Assembly (NCBI RefSeq): GCF_014229645.1
Contig: NZ_JAATOD010000001.1
Coordinates: forward strand, 930,001-994,000
Direction: 5' to 3'
DNA: 64,000 nt
DNA from: Listeria swaminathanii
GTDB lineage: Bacteria > Bacillota > Bacilli > Lactobacillales > Listeriaceae
Below the pieces are notes generated by a model. That model saw only the letters and a list, made by a program, of their open reading frames with translations. It was not told the DNA's origin and did no database searches. A program made the position numbers and the translations under genes. This document shows positions 9,818 to 17,503 of this stretch, piece by piece. Positions within the stretch are counted from its first letter, which is position 1. Each line of letters starts with the position of its first letter.

Positions 9818-9881
9818 AAATCTCTGAAACGTTAGAAATCCTTGATATTAAAGGGTGGATGAACGCTTTAGAGATTTTTTT
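9818..9881 (+). terminator. Terminator after tRNA-Arg
   Basis: Arms AAATCTCTGAAACGTT (9818-9833) and AACGCTTTAGAGATTT (9862-9877), pairing throughout apart from two wobble positions, then a T run. Confidence 0.75.
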
Positions 9882-10070
9882 GTTTGATGATGTTTCCCTT
9901 ATTTTTGGGAAGAAAATTAGAGATTCTATCTTCATTCAAGTTTCTAGTTTTTACTAACATACGTATAATTTCATAGTTGTACTAATGTCAGCATGACATA
10001 CATGTGCAGAAACATATATAATACGCCGATATTTATTGTGATAGTTTATCATAACCAAAATCGAATTCAA

Positions 10071-10120
10071 CAAAAACTAGGCTACAAATCACCGATAGAA
10101 TATCGGCAATCCATAGCCTA
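10071..10120 (-). terminator. Terminator of the ankyrin-repeat gene, minus strand
   Basis: Two-tier hairpin: outer arms TAGGCTA/TAGCCTA (10078-10084, 10114-10120) and inner arms CCGATA/TATCGG (10092-10097, 10101-10106), followed on the minus strand by GTTTTTG. The rest of 9882-10224 is AT-rich with no credible gene. Confidence 0.65.
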
Positions 10121-10224
10121 ATCAATTGCTTTTTTATTACTGTCTCATTTTAAGGATTCAGTTCCCATATAGATATTAACTTTTTTCATTTAGTTTCTTT
10201 ACGTTTACATTTATATTTAGCTTC

Positions 10225-10665
10225 CTATTCATCAGACAATAAGTCTTCAGGAGATATTTGGTATTTATTTTGCTTTGTTACATCGGCTCCATTTTCCAAT
10301 AAAATAGTTATAGATTTAGCTTCTTTAGGTAGCTCCATTGCTGCACGCCATAACGCCGTATTCCCATTATTGTCTTCTGCATCAACAGTTGCCCCCTTTG
10401 AAATCAAGTACTCAACTATTTCAGTATAGTCATGCATTGCAGCTAGATGCAATGCAGTCATTCCGTTTTTATCCTGTAAATTCAAATTACTACCTTTTTC
10501 AATTAAATATTCGATAATGCTCATTTTTCTTTCTACGACTGCTGACATTAATAAAGAACGATTGTCCCTGTCCACACTATCTATGCCATATTTAGTTAGA
10601 AAATCGTCAACTTTAGAAAAGTTATTGCTTAGTAACACTGGATATAACTCATTTTCATTAAACAT
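10225..10665 (-). CDS. Small ankyrin-repeat protein
   Basis: 146 residues, predicted cytosolic, with about three ankyrin repeats: a divergent first unit, then DKNGMTALHLAAMHDYTEIV and DNNGNTALWRAAM with the TALH/TALW capping and LIEKG/LISKG loops. Ankyrin repeats bind proteins; no enzymatic domain is visible. The frame opens at GTG 10674, but the AGAGG ribosome site overlaps it and sits at correct distance from ATG 10665. It lies alone on the minus strand between tRNA-Arg and a surface-protein gene. Small ankyrin proteins are frequent among immunity genes of polymorphic toxin loci; that role here is a guess from context. Confidence 0.8.
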   Translation of the reverse strand: MFNENELYPVLLSNNFSKVDDFLTKYGIDSVDRDNRSLLMSAVVERKMSIIEYLIEKGSNLNLQDKNGMTALHLAAMHDYTEIVEYLISKGATVDAEDNNGNTALWRAAMELPKEAKSITILLENGADVTKQNKYQISPEDLLSDE

Positions 10666-11109
10666 ATGTTGCACCTCTTTGGATTATTTTTTTCTCTGCT
10701 GTTGGTTCCCTTGTATGAGTTTTCATAACCAATTTATACATATCAAATCTCTCGAATATTACTCATTATCTTATACTATACCAATTATTTTGCAATTTTA
10801 GTAGGCTTTCTATTTTTTCAATAAATGTATAGATATCTTGATTTTTTTTCCATTAACATAACAAAATGAAACTCATTTAAAACGCGTACTTAATAGTATG
10901 CTTTTTTTATTTTTATGACCCAAAAGAAAATTCTAATTGTAGTAGTTACGTAAGCTATAAAAAAGTTTGCATTCGTTCTTTGACAACTAAATAAGAGCAC
11001 GTCGAAATACCATAAAATTTTTAACCAGCAAGAAAAAATGTAACCACTTCTGCTACGGGTGAAATTAACAGAAGTAAATTGACTAAAAACAAAAGGGAGA
11101 AACAGACAA
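10666..11109. other. AT-rich intergenic stretch upstream of the surface-protein gene
   Basis: No gene supported in 444 bases. It holds the divergent leader regions of the ankyrin gene and the surface-protein gene. TTGACA at 10980-10985 has no -10 at proper distance. A 7-bp inverted repeat ACTTCTG/CAGAAGT (11046-11052, 11069-11075) lies in the untranslated leader just before the AAAGGGAG ribosome site and could be a weak leader hairpin. Confidence 0.4.
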
Positions 11110-13257
11110 ATGAACAGTCAAAAAAGGAAGGAAAAGAAAGTAAAAATAATCGCAATGGCGTTAGTAGTTATGATATTAGCAAATCTATTTCAACCGTTCA
11201 ATGGAATAGCGGCATCACTTCGGCTCGATGAAACAGGTTATTTTTACACAGGAATTAGTTTTACAAATGGGCAGAAATTAGAAAACAAAGATATCTGGAA
11301 CATGAAGATGGATGGTAAAGATGTCTTTTGTATCGATTCTGCCGCACCAGCAAATACAGAAGAAGGTTATAGTGCGGAAACATATACAGGTAGTAAAAAA
11401 GACTTGTTATCTAAAGTTGCTTACTATGGTTTTACTCAATCTGAACAAAGTTATAAAGATTTTGCGACCACCCAATTACTTATTTGGGAAGTGCTTGGTG
11501 AACAATTAGAGTGGACATCATTACCTAACTACTGGACGGATAGAGATACAATTTTAGCGCAGGTAAGAAAGCATGATACACAGCCATCATGGGACACGCA
11601 GACAATTACAATAATTGAAGGCCAAGAGTTTGTACAGGGTGATACAAGCAATGTAACAGACGTGCTCAATATCACAAATAATGCGACGGGAATCCAGGTT
11701 ACGAAAACCGGGAACACACTCAAATTAAAAGCGGATAAGAATTCTAAATCAGGAGAAATTATGTTTTCTAAAGTGCCAGATTCTGCTTTAGGAACATCGA
11801 TTGTTTATAACAAAGCAGATCGCCAAAGTCTGGTAGATTTTCATTTACAAGATACTGGAAAAGCAAAACTAAAAGTAAACGTGAAAAAACTCGGCGGCGT
11901 GCGAGTGAAAAAAATAGATCCAAAAACAAATCAACCATTACCAAATACCACCATTAAATTTGAATACGGAGGCACATCCAAAACAGTCGTAACAAATGCA
12001 ACTGGTATTGCTGAACTTGTTGGAATTCCAGAAGGGACGCAAGTAAAAGTTACCGAAATAGCAGCTCCAGCAGGCTACCATAATAGTGGAGAAGTCAAAA
12101 CAACCACTATTAAACCAAGTGAAACAATAGAACTTATTTTTAATAATAATAAGCAAATGGGAACGGTTAAATTAACGAAAACCGGTCAAGAATTTGGTGC
12201 GAGCATGCCCAATGATAATTACACTTTAAAAGAAGCTGTATACGGGATTTATAACAGTAGTGATGTACGAGTGGGAGAATTAATTACAGATGAAAAAGGC
12301 TACGCAGAATCTGGTTCACTCTCGCTAGGGCAATATTATCTGCTAGAGGAAAAAGCACCCGCTGGCTATCTTCTAAGTGACGAAAAGTTATCTTTTGAAA
12401 TCAAATATGCAGGACAAGATGTTGCAATCACCAACACACAAGTACAAGCGGTCGATGTGGAGCAAAAAGGTTCTGCTAAACTAATTAAAGAAGATGCTGA
12501 AACAGGCGAAATAGCCCAAGGAAATGCCGTTTTAGATGGAGCTGTTTATGAATTATATCGTTCCTCAGATGATATGTTAATGGATACAGTCACGATTGAA
12601 GATGGTCAAGCGCAAACAGATAATTTATTATTAGACAGCTATTACTGGCTAGAAAAAGAAGCGCCGACTGGCTACTTGTTGGATAGTGAGAAGTATCCTT
12701 TTGATTTGACCTATAACCAAGAAGCAGAAGTGGCTGATGTAACTGTCACAGTCAAAGAACAAGTCATCAAAGAAAAAATCAAAGTAATTAAATGCGACGA
12801 GCTGACAAAAGAACCTATCAAGAATAATGCTGCTACTTTTAAATTAAAAGATTTGCAGACAGGTGAGTTTATAGAGCATGAAGGAAAATCAGAATTTATG
12901 ACCGACCAGTCGGGAGAATTTGTGACAGAAGATTTACCGTATGGAGAGTATGAATTGACGGAAGTTATTGCTCCAAAAAATTATCAACTGACGAATGAAC
13001 CAACTAAAATAACTATTGACGGAACACATGAGGGCATCATTGAAGTAAAAATCATGAATACTGAAATACCTAAACCACTACCGAAGAAATCAACTCGAAA
13101 TAAGGTAGACCCAGTAATAAAAATGGCAGAAACTAGACCATTACCACTGCTCGGAGATAATGACGGTATTGCTTTAGTATTTATTGGTCTAGGACTTGTA
13201 GTAACTGGACTAGCGATATATTGGAGCAAAAAAAATAACGGCAAACGTAAAAAATAA
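11110..13257 (+). CDS. Thioester-domain (TQXA) Cna-B surface protein, sortase-type C-terminus
   Basis: 715-residue surface protein. A basic N-terminus and hydrophobic stretch (about 11-35) form a signal peptide. Residues about 40-230 form a thioester adhesin domain: C74 in FCID and Q122 in TTQLLIWE are the expected partners of the Cys-Gln thioester. Four Cna-B-type repeats follow (about 262-345, 350-445, 455-545, 565-650), each with an N-terminal lysine (VKKI, LTKT, LIKE, VIKC) and a conserved glutamate in the (T/L)E-x-x-AP motif, as needed for isopeptide bonds. The C-terminus has a transmembrane helix and basic tail, but the pentapeptide is LPLLG (678-682), not LPXTG. Known TED proteins attach covalently to host ligands; here that is inferred. 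Confidence 0.88.
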   Translation: MNSQKRKEKKVKIIAMALVVMILANLFQPFNGIAASLRLDETGYFYTGISFTNGQKLENKDIWNMKMDGKDVFCIDSAAPANTEEGYSAETYTGSKKDLLSKVAYYGFTQSEQSYKDFATTQLLIWEVLGEQLEWTSLPNYWTDRDTILAQVRKHDTQPSWDTQTITIIEGQEFVQGDTSNVTDVLNITNNATGIQVTKTGNTLKLKADKNSKSGEIMFSKVPDSALGTSIVYNKADRQSLVDFHLQDTGKAKLKVNVKKLGGVRVKKIDPKTNQPLPNTTIKFEYGGTSKTVVTNATGIAELVGIPEGTQVKVTEIAAPAGYHNSGEVKTTTIKPSETIELIFNNNKQMGTVKLTKTGQEFGASMPNDNYTLKEAVYGIYNSSDVRVGELITDEKGYAESGSLSLGQYYLLEEKAPAGYLLSDEKLSFEIKYAGQDVAITNTQVQAVDVEQKGSAKLIKEDAETGEIAQGNAVLDGAVYELYRSSDDMLMDTVTIEDGQAQTDNLLLDSYYWLEKEAPTGYLLDSEKYPFDLTYNQEAEVADVTVTVKEQVIKEKIKVIKCDELTKEPIKNNAATFKLKDLQTGEFIEHEGKSEFMTDQSGEFVTEDLPYGEYELTEVIAPKNYQLTNEPTKITIDGTHEGIIEVKIMNTEIPKPLPKKSTRNKVDPVIKMAETRPLPLLGDNDGIALVFIGLGLVVTGLAIYWSKKNNGKRKK

Positions 13258-13295
13258 AATGAGCAGCATGGAAAACAAACAAATATCTAATAAGA

Positions 13296-13331
13296 AAAGA
13301 AGCCTGAGTTATTAGGCTTCTTTCTTTTTTT
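13296..13331 (+). terminator. Terminator after the thioester surface-protein gene
   Basis: AAAGAAGCCT / AGGCTTCTTT (13296-13305, 13314-13323) followed by CTTTTTTT. Confidence 0.85.
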
Positions 13332-13641
13332 GCAAAAATTATATGGTATGCTACTCATTTCCAACACTTGCTGCTAAATAGTTTCCGTTTTACTACAAAA
13401 ATAAATATATTTTTAGCAATAAAACAAAAAAATATTTTATAATTTTCATAGAGAGGAGTTTATCAAAAGAGCTTAGATTGTAATCAGGAAAGCTAAAATG
13501 CAAAAAAAATGCAGAATTGTACTTTTTTTAAACATTTTTTCGAGATTACTGTCCCAAAAATAGGATTTAGTTGTAATAGTGATGTAGGGGAAGGATACCC
13601 TTGCAATTTTACACGGGGCGATAGAAACAGGAGGTGAGTAG
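13332..13641 (+). other. Leader region of the Tn916-type sigma/HTH pair
   Basis: 310 bases without a supported gene. The last 110 bases are less AT-rich and lead into an AGGAGGTGAG ribosome site; I could not identify a clear -35/-10 pair. A 21-codon reading frame at about 13498 has only a weak ribosome site and is not called. Confidence 0.3.
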
Positions 13642-14061
13642 ATGCATCTACAAGCACATAAAAAACATAAACAGCATGCCTTTGATAGCTATTGTAAAAA
13701 AATACTGAGAAATGAGACGAGAAATATCTACAAAGAAATTGAACGTTTAAAAAAATATGAAGTATCAATGGAGAGTTTGTCAGAAAAAGAATTAGGTAAA
13801 CAGGTTATTTATGAAAGTAATATGACTAGGGAATTTCTGTTCTTCGTCGAAAATGTAGGTATGGTAATAGTAACGGGAGAAATAATCGCAGAAGCTATTA
13901 AATTATTACCAAAAGAAAAACAAGCTATCATATTACTCTCCTATATTCTCGGCATGTCTGACAGGCGAATCGCGGAAGAGCTAAACCTAGTCAGACGCAC
14001 TGTATCACGTAGGAGAAATAGTACACTAGCTGAATTAAAAAAGATAATGGAGGAAGACTAG
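13642..14061 (+). CDS. Tn916 Orf7-like sigma-70 family factor
   Basis: 139 residues. The C-terminal part, about 85-138, is a sigma region 4: AIKLLPKEKQAIILLSY, then the helix-turn-helix MSDRRIAEELNLVRRTVSRRR and an ELKKIMEED tail. This combination, plus the N-terminal HKKHKQHAFDSYCKKILRNE, matches the short sigma-like regulators of the Tn916/Tn1545 conjugative family (Orf7). ATG 13642 follows AGGAGGTGAG at ideal distance. The next gene, 2 bases downstream, is the usual Orf8-type partner. In Tn916 this pair controls transcription of the excision/transfer genes. No such genes remain here, so its present targets are unknown. Confidence 0.85.
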   Translation: MHLQAHKKHKQHAFDSYCKKILRNETRNIYKEIERLKKYEVSMESLSEKELGKQVIYESNMTREFLFFVENVGMVIVTGEIIAEAIKLLPKEKQAIILLSYILGMSDRRIAEELNLVRRTVSRRRNSTLAELKKIMEED

Positions 14062-14063
14062 AA

Positions 14064-14306
14064 ATGAATGAAACAACGCAGAGAAAAAATAGACTAGTAC
14101 CTTACGAAACAATAGTTGCTGCGTCAGAGGGAGATATAGAAGCAGTTGGAGCAGTTTTAGATCACTATGCGGGTTATATTACAACGTTATCTACAAGAGT
14201 ATTATTTGATGAATATGGAAATCCACACGTTTGCGTAGATGAAGACTTACGGCGTAGAATCGAAGCGAAATTAGTTTCGAAATTGCTGCTGTTTAATGCT
14301 TCGTGA
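14064..14306 (+). CDS. Tn916 Orf8-like helix-turn-helix protein
   Basis: 80-residue protein of the conjugative-transposon HTH family (HTH_16 type). Diagnostic segments are VPYETIVAASEGDIEAVGAVL, HYAGYITTLSTR, DEYGNPHVCVDEDLRRRIEAKL. It starts 2 bases after the sigma-like gene, so the two are translated together. In Tn916-like elements this gene is always next to the Orf7-type sigma factor; finding both with no integrase, excisionase or transfer gene within view points to a remnant or a domesticated regulatory module. Confidence 0.88.
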   Translation: MNETTQRKNRLVPYETIVAASEGDIEAVGAVLDHYAGYITTLSTRVLFDEYGNPHVCVDEDLRRRIEAKLVSKLLLFNAS

Positions 14307-14394
14307 TACCATTCTATTATATATTAATGATGATGACGAGAATGATTTAGAGAAAATAAATGAACTACTAGCGGGAACGAGATATAATTGCTAG
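14296..14394 (+). CDS. Possible 32-residue acidic ORF overlapping the HTH gene
   Basis: ATG 14296 overlaps the last 11 bases of the HTH gene in another frame and the frame runs 32 codons to TAG 14392. The peptide begins MLRDTILLYIND and is acidic. Overlap could allow translational coupling, but there is no independent ribosome site, and the stop lies inside the downstream terminator. No family recognised; it may be chance. Confidence 0.25.
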   Translation: MLRDTILLYINDDDENDLEKINELLAGTRYNC

Positions 14395-14404
14395 TAGTTT
14401 TTTT
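14363..14404 (+). terminator. Terminator after the Tn916-type pair
   Basis: Perfect 10-bp arms AACTACTAGC / GCTAGTAGTT (14363-14372, 14390-14399) followed by TTTTT. Confidence 0.8.
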
Positions 14405-14544
14405 ACGTGGATTTTGATACCAGAAGAATCAACGTGCAGTTAATTGCAAAGTTCTCAAAAGGGCTCAGAGTTGGCTTAACTTTTGATTGGTGGAAGTTAG
14501 CAGATATAAAACACATTTATGTATTTTTAAAGAACCTTTGCTAA
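14398..14544 (+). pseudogene. Possible C-terminal fragment of a lost protein
   Basis: An open frame without a good start runs through 48 codons to TAA 14542-14544 and reads like protein (DFDTRRINVQLIAKFSKG, then LTFDWWKLADIKHIYVFLKN). It begins right at the T-tract of the preceding terminator, as if a deletion joined the two. Placed just before the immunity-like genes, it could be the tail of a removed toxin, but no family is recognised. Confidence 0.3.
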
Positions 14545-14649
14545 ATTAAATGAAAAAGAACTTTACAAACAATAAATTCCATTTGTATACTAAAGTTACA
14601 GTAACAAGTTTGTGAAAATATTCCTAACTTTAATAAAGGATGAACGTAA

Positions 14650-15018
14650 ATGCAAAGAAAAGTAGCAGAAATTAATCAATTAGTTAGAAACGGCCGCTTA
14701 TGGCTTGACCTTGATATTTCATCATTTAATGGTCATGAACTCGAAATTATTGGCGGGATTGATCTTAGTTATTTTTATGAAATAGAAATTAAATTTAGCA
14801 ATGTTTGTTTTTTGTCAGGATATACTTCCTTACATATAGACACTTCAGAAGATTTTCTTTTTGTGCACGAAGATAGTTATGAAAGTTCGCGGATGAATCT
14901 TCCTAAAGTCAGAGATAATTCATTTCTATTTGAATTTAAAACAGATGATATAGATGGCTTACCTTTTTTAGTTATGGCAGAGAACATCGAATATAAATAC
15001 GAGCGAGTAAATCTATAA
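14650..15018 (+). CDS. Unassigned small acidic protein, candidate immunity protein
   Basis: 122 residues, no signal peptide or membrane segment, acidic and rich in beta-type residues (LWLDLDISSFNGHELEIIG, FYEIEIKFSNVCFLSGY, PFLVMAENIEYKYE). I do not recognise a family. ATG 14650 follows AAAGGATG with adequate spacing. It heads a series of small cytosolic genes, each with its own ribosome site and gaps of 50-160 bases, three or four of which resemble known immunity families, so an immunity role is likely but inferred only from neighbours. Confidence 0.7.
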   Translation: MQRKVAEINQLVRNGRLWLDLDISSFNGHELEIIGGIDLSYFYEIEIKFSNVCFLSGYTSLHIDTSEDFLFVHEDSYESSRMNLPKVRDNSFLFEFKTDDIDGLPFLVMAENIEYKYERVNL

Positions 15019-15039
15019 AACTTACTGGAGGAAACCAGC

Positions 15040-15090
15040 ATGAATGAAGAGGCAATTCATTTAAAAATGTTTGAGTGCAGTGGTACCTAA
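15040..15090 (+). pseudogene. Truncated 5' end of a gene (16 codons)
   Basis: A strong CTGGAGG ribosome site lies before ATG 15040, but the frame stops after 16 codons (MNEEAIHLKMFECSGT) and is followed by further stops. This looks like the preserved start of a gene whose body was deleted, in the middle of the immunity-like array. Confidence 0.35.
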
Positions 15091-15176
15091 ATAAAAAGTA
15101 AGTTAGCGGAATAATAGAGCAAACCAAAAGACTAAACGAATTGTTTACATGAAAAATATAAAGAGGAAGTGTCAAA

Positions 15177-15572
15177 ATGTATAAATTATCTCCAAAAGAA
15201 ATAGAGGTTATGGTAAATAAATCGGCTAAAGATAGGTACATCTATTTTGTCAAAAGAGTTGCGGATCAAGGGGCAGCTTGGACTTTAAAAGATAAAGAGG
15301 GATTTGTAACTACTTCAGATTCAGAGGCGAGCCTTGCTTTACCAATATGGCCTTTTAAAGAATATGCTTCGAAATTAAAAGAAAATGAATGGAAAGATTT
15401 GGAACTCAAAAAAATAAGTTTTAAGCAACTAAGTAAAGAAATCTTACCGAATTTATCCAAAGATAGTGTGAATGTAGCAGTTTTTATGGTACCCAATACT
15501 AATGAAGTGGTTACAGTTTCCGCGGATAGATTATTAGATGACTTATTGAACGAGCAATCAAATTTTTTATAA
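15177..15572 (+). CDS. DUF2750 family protein, probable immunity protein
   Basis: 131 residues with the DUF2750 pattern: an N-terminal YIYFVKRVADQGAAWTLKDK strand-helix, SLALPIWPFKEYASKLKENEW, and a C-terminal VNVAVFMVPNTNEVVTVSADRL followed by an LLDDLL helix. DUF2750 proteins are cytosolic and often found in immunity gene arrays of contact-dependent and LXG-type toxin loci. ATG 15177 has AGAGGAAGTG upstream. No toxin gene is adjacent, so it would be an orphan immunity gene. Confidence 0.85.
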   Translation: MYKLSPKEIEVMVNKSAKDRYIYFVKRVADQGAAWTLKDKEGFVTTSDSEASLALPIWPFKEYASKLKENEWKDLELKKISFKQLSKEILPNLSKDSVNVAVFMVPNTNEVVTVSADRLLDDLLNEQSNFL

Positions 15573-15705
15573 AAAATTTAATTACTAATCTGATGAGCTG
15601 CCCGCTATAAATACGCATGAAGACAGGATATTATGAAGGTAAGAAGAGTTTCTGCTTCAACAAAAAAGAAGAAAAAATGAATATGCTAACTAAGAGGTGG
15701 CCTCT

Positions 15706-16362
15706 ATGAGTAGAAAATTAAAGAAAGAACTAAGAAATCGTTGGTATTCCGAGCTTGATTTTGAAATTAATCGTAGTCTGAAAAAAGAGAATTGGAGAGA
15801 TAAAACGACACGCAACGCTCGTTGGTCTCAGCATCCCTTTGGACAAACCGATAGTGGCAAAATAGATTTTCGGGGTTTTTCTTTTAGGGAGCCTTCCAAA
15901 TATCACCAATTATTCAATATGGATTTCTCTTATTCGTATTCACTGCACGAGATTACGGAAGGGTATGGCATGTCCCGAGGTGGGAGTTTCAGTTATTCAA
16001 TAATGGAAGGATGCCTTTTTATTCATGCCGAAATGCCAGCTAATCTTTCTGAAAAATTTACGGATTGTGATTTTAGTAATGCAGTTTTTGTCTCAACAAG
16101 AATAAATGCCGATTTTATTTCGTGTAACTTTACTAATGCTAAGATGAAGGATGTTTTAGTAGGAGCCAAGTTTATTAATTGTGATTTTACGAAAGCAAAC
16201 TTAACAAAATCAGCTATTCAAAGGTGCTATTTTGAAAATTGCATTTTTGAAGACACGAAGTTTTCTAGAACAAATATATCCGGCAGCACATTTGTGAACG
16301 CAAGACCTTCAGATGCTCAAATTGCCAAGTGTTCTTCTGCTGATAACTTAAAATTTTTATAA
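15706..16362 (+). CDS. Pentapeptide-repeat protein
   Basis: 218 residues. A basic N-terminal part without known domain (1-120) is followed from about 125 to 210 by repeats of the A(D/N)(L/F)xx type: CDFSNAVFV, ADFISCNFTNAKMKDV, AKFINCDFTKANLTKSA, CIFEDTKFSRTNISGSTF. These build a right-handed beta-helix. The frame opens at GTG 15697, but the AAGAGG site overlaps it; ATG 15706 has the correct spacing and is chosen. Pentapeptide proteins range from gyrase protection to immunity and effector roles; within this array immunity is the simplest reading. Confidence 0.85.
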   Translation: MSRKLKKELRNRWYSELDFEINRSLKKENWRDKTTRNARWSQHPFGQTDSGKIDFRGFSFREPSKYHQLFNMDFSYSYSLHEITEGYGMSRGGSFSYSIMEGCLFIHAEMPANLSEKFTDCDFSNAVFVSTRINADFISCNFTNAKMKDVLVGAKFINCDFTKANLTKSAIQRCYFENCIFEDTKFSRTNISGSTFVNARPSDAQIAKCSSADNLKFL

Positions 16363-16411
16363 GGCATAAAAGCTTTAATCACAAAAACCAATTCTTTGAG
16401 AGGATAAACAG

Positions 16412-16867
16412 ATGAACTATACATTTGATGAACGGGTGACTAACATACTACGGAAAAACGGATGGTATTCCGATAGATTTATAAATATTAATAACTTTCG
16501 TCGTATTCTAGAGGAGAAAAACTATTATTTGAATCAAGGTGCGGAGAAATTTTTAAGTAATCTAGGTGGACTAATAATAACGCATGAAGCTTACTCTGAC
16601 ATTAATGATACGGATGTTTCGGGATTTGATCCTACGAAACCTGCAGCATGGTTGGATCCAAAGTGGGTAAAAGAATGTTATGAGGATATCATTAAAGAAA
16701 AGTTATGCCCAGTTGGAGTTGGATTTTCAGAGCATATGGTCTTTTTCGTTTCCGAATCTGGTGGTTTTTATGGCGGCTATGATGACTATTTTTGCTTAAT
16801 AGGTGACAGTGTGGAGAGTGGGTTGTTGAACTTATTTAATGATCATAATTTTATTAGTTTGAATTAG
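16412..16867 (+). CDS. SUKH-3-like immunity protein
   Basis: 151 residues. The outline fits the SUKH-3 group of the SMI1/KNR4-like immunity superfamily: ILRKNGWYSDR at the N-terminus, a long helix, FLSNLGGLIIT, then KLCPVGVGFSEHMVFFVSESGGFYGGYDDYFCLIGDSVESGLLNL, where CP-x-G, a surface strand, and a G-D/E-x turn before the final helix are typical. SUKH proteins neutralise nuclease and deaminase toxins. The ribosome site is GAGAGG at about 16398. No cognate toxin is next to it. Confidence 0.68.
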   Translation: MNYTFDERVTNILRKNGWYSDRFININNFRRILEEKNYYLNQGAEKFLSNLGGLIITHEAYSDINDTDVSGFDPTKPAAWLDPKWVKECYEDIIKEKLCPVGVGFSEHMVFFVSESGGFYGGYDDYFCLIGDSVESGLLNLFNDHNFISLN

Positions 16868-16973
16868 TGACGATTATATCCTAAGAAGAATTGTTATTTT
16901 ATAGTAACTGATTTAATTGTAAACCATTGTAAGAAAAGCACCACGATAAGTCTAAACAAAAGGAGCAAGTTTT

Positions 16974-17336
16974 ATGGAAAAATACGTAAAAATAGTAAAA
17001 ATCGAGGATAATCTATCATTTTGCCTTAACATTAGCACGGAGAAGTTGATTGCAATTGGCGAGAAAATGAATGAAATGAACGAAGATGCTTATATGCATG
17101 GCTATAATTGGGAAGCATTTTTGAATTATTATTTAGCTAAGCATGCCCCAGATGTATTAGAAGGAATGGGCTCTGATCCGGAAGCAGGAATGTATGTGGC
17201 ATATTACACGCTATCGCCTGAAACAGAAGCCCGAGCAGAAAAACTTGTCCAAATAATTACGAATCTCATTGAAAATGAAGAACTGCTCTATCAAATAGTT
17301 AAAAATGAAGGCAATCAGATTGATTGGGATAATTAA
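16974..17336 (+). CDS. Imm51-like immunity protein
   Basis: 120 residues. The central MHGYNWEAFLNYYLAKHAP, SDPEAGMYVAYY and the acidic C-terminal LIENEELLYQIVKNEG with a terminal WD-type end agree with my memory of the Immunity protein 51 family from polymorphic toxin systems. AAAGGAGC before ATG 16974 is a good ribosome site. It is the last gene of the immunity-like series and is followed by a perfect terminator, so the series probably forms one or a few short transcripts. Confidence 0.68.
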   Translation: MEKYVKIVKIEDNLSFCLNISTEKLIAIGEKMNEMNEDAYMHGYNWEAFLNYYLAKHAPDVLEGMGSDPEAGMYVAYYTLSPETEARAEKLVQIITNLIENEELLYQIVKNEGNQIDWDN

Positions 17337-17363
17337 TTGGAAACTTTAATATACGATATGGAG

Positions 17364-17406
17364 AACGCTATAACCGTTTTAATTACAATGGTTATAGCGT
17401 TTTTTA
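17364..17406 (+). terminator. Terminator after the immunity-like array
   Basis: Perfect 12-bp arms AACGCTATAACC / GGTTATAGCGTT (17364-17375, 17390-17401) followed by TTTTT. Confidence 0.88.
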
Positions 17407-17503
17407 TATAGAATAATACTTTATAGTACTTTCTGTTGTCCGCTTGATGGTAATTCTTCAAAAATACCAACAAGTCTAAAAATAGCACCAATTCCGAAAT
17501 AAA

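Noticed and set aside
10980..11008. TTGACA promoter for the thioester protein gene
   Set aside because: The -35 is perfect but no -10-like hexamer stands at 15-19 bases; TAAAAT is about 25 bases away.
13498..13564. 21-codon ORF before the sigma-like gene
   Set aside because: Weak ribosome site, low-complexity peptide and no overlap or coupling with the downstream gene.
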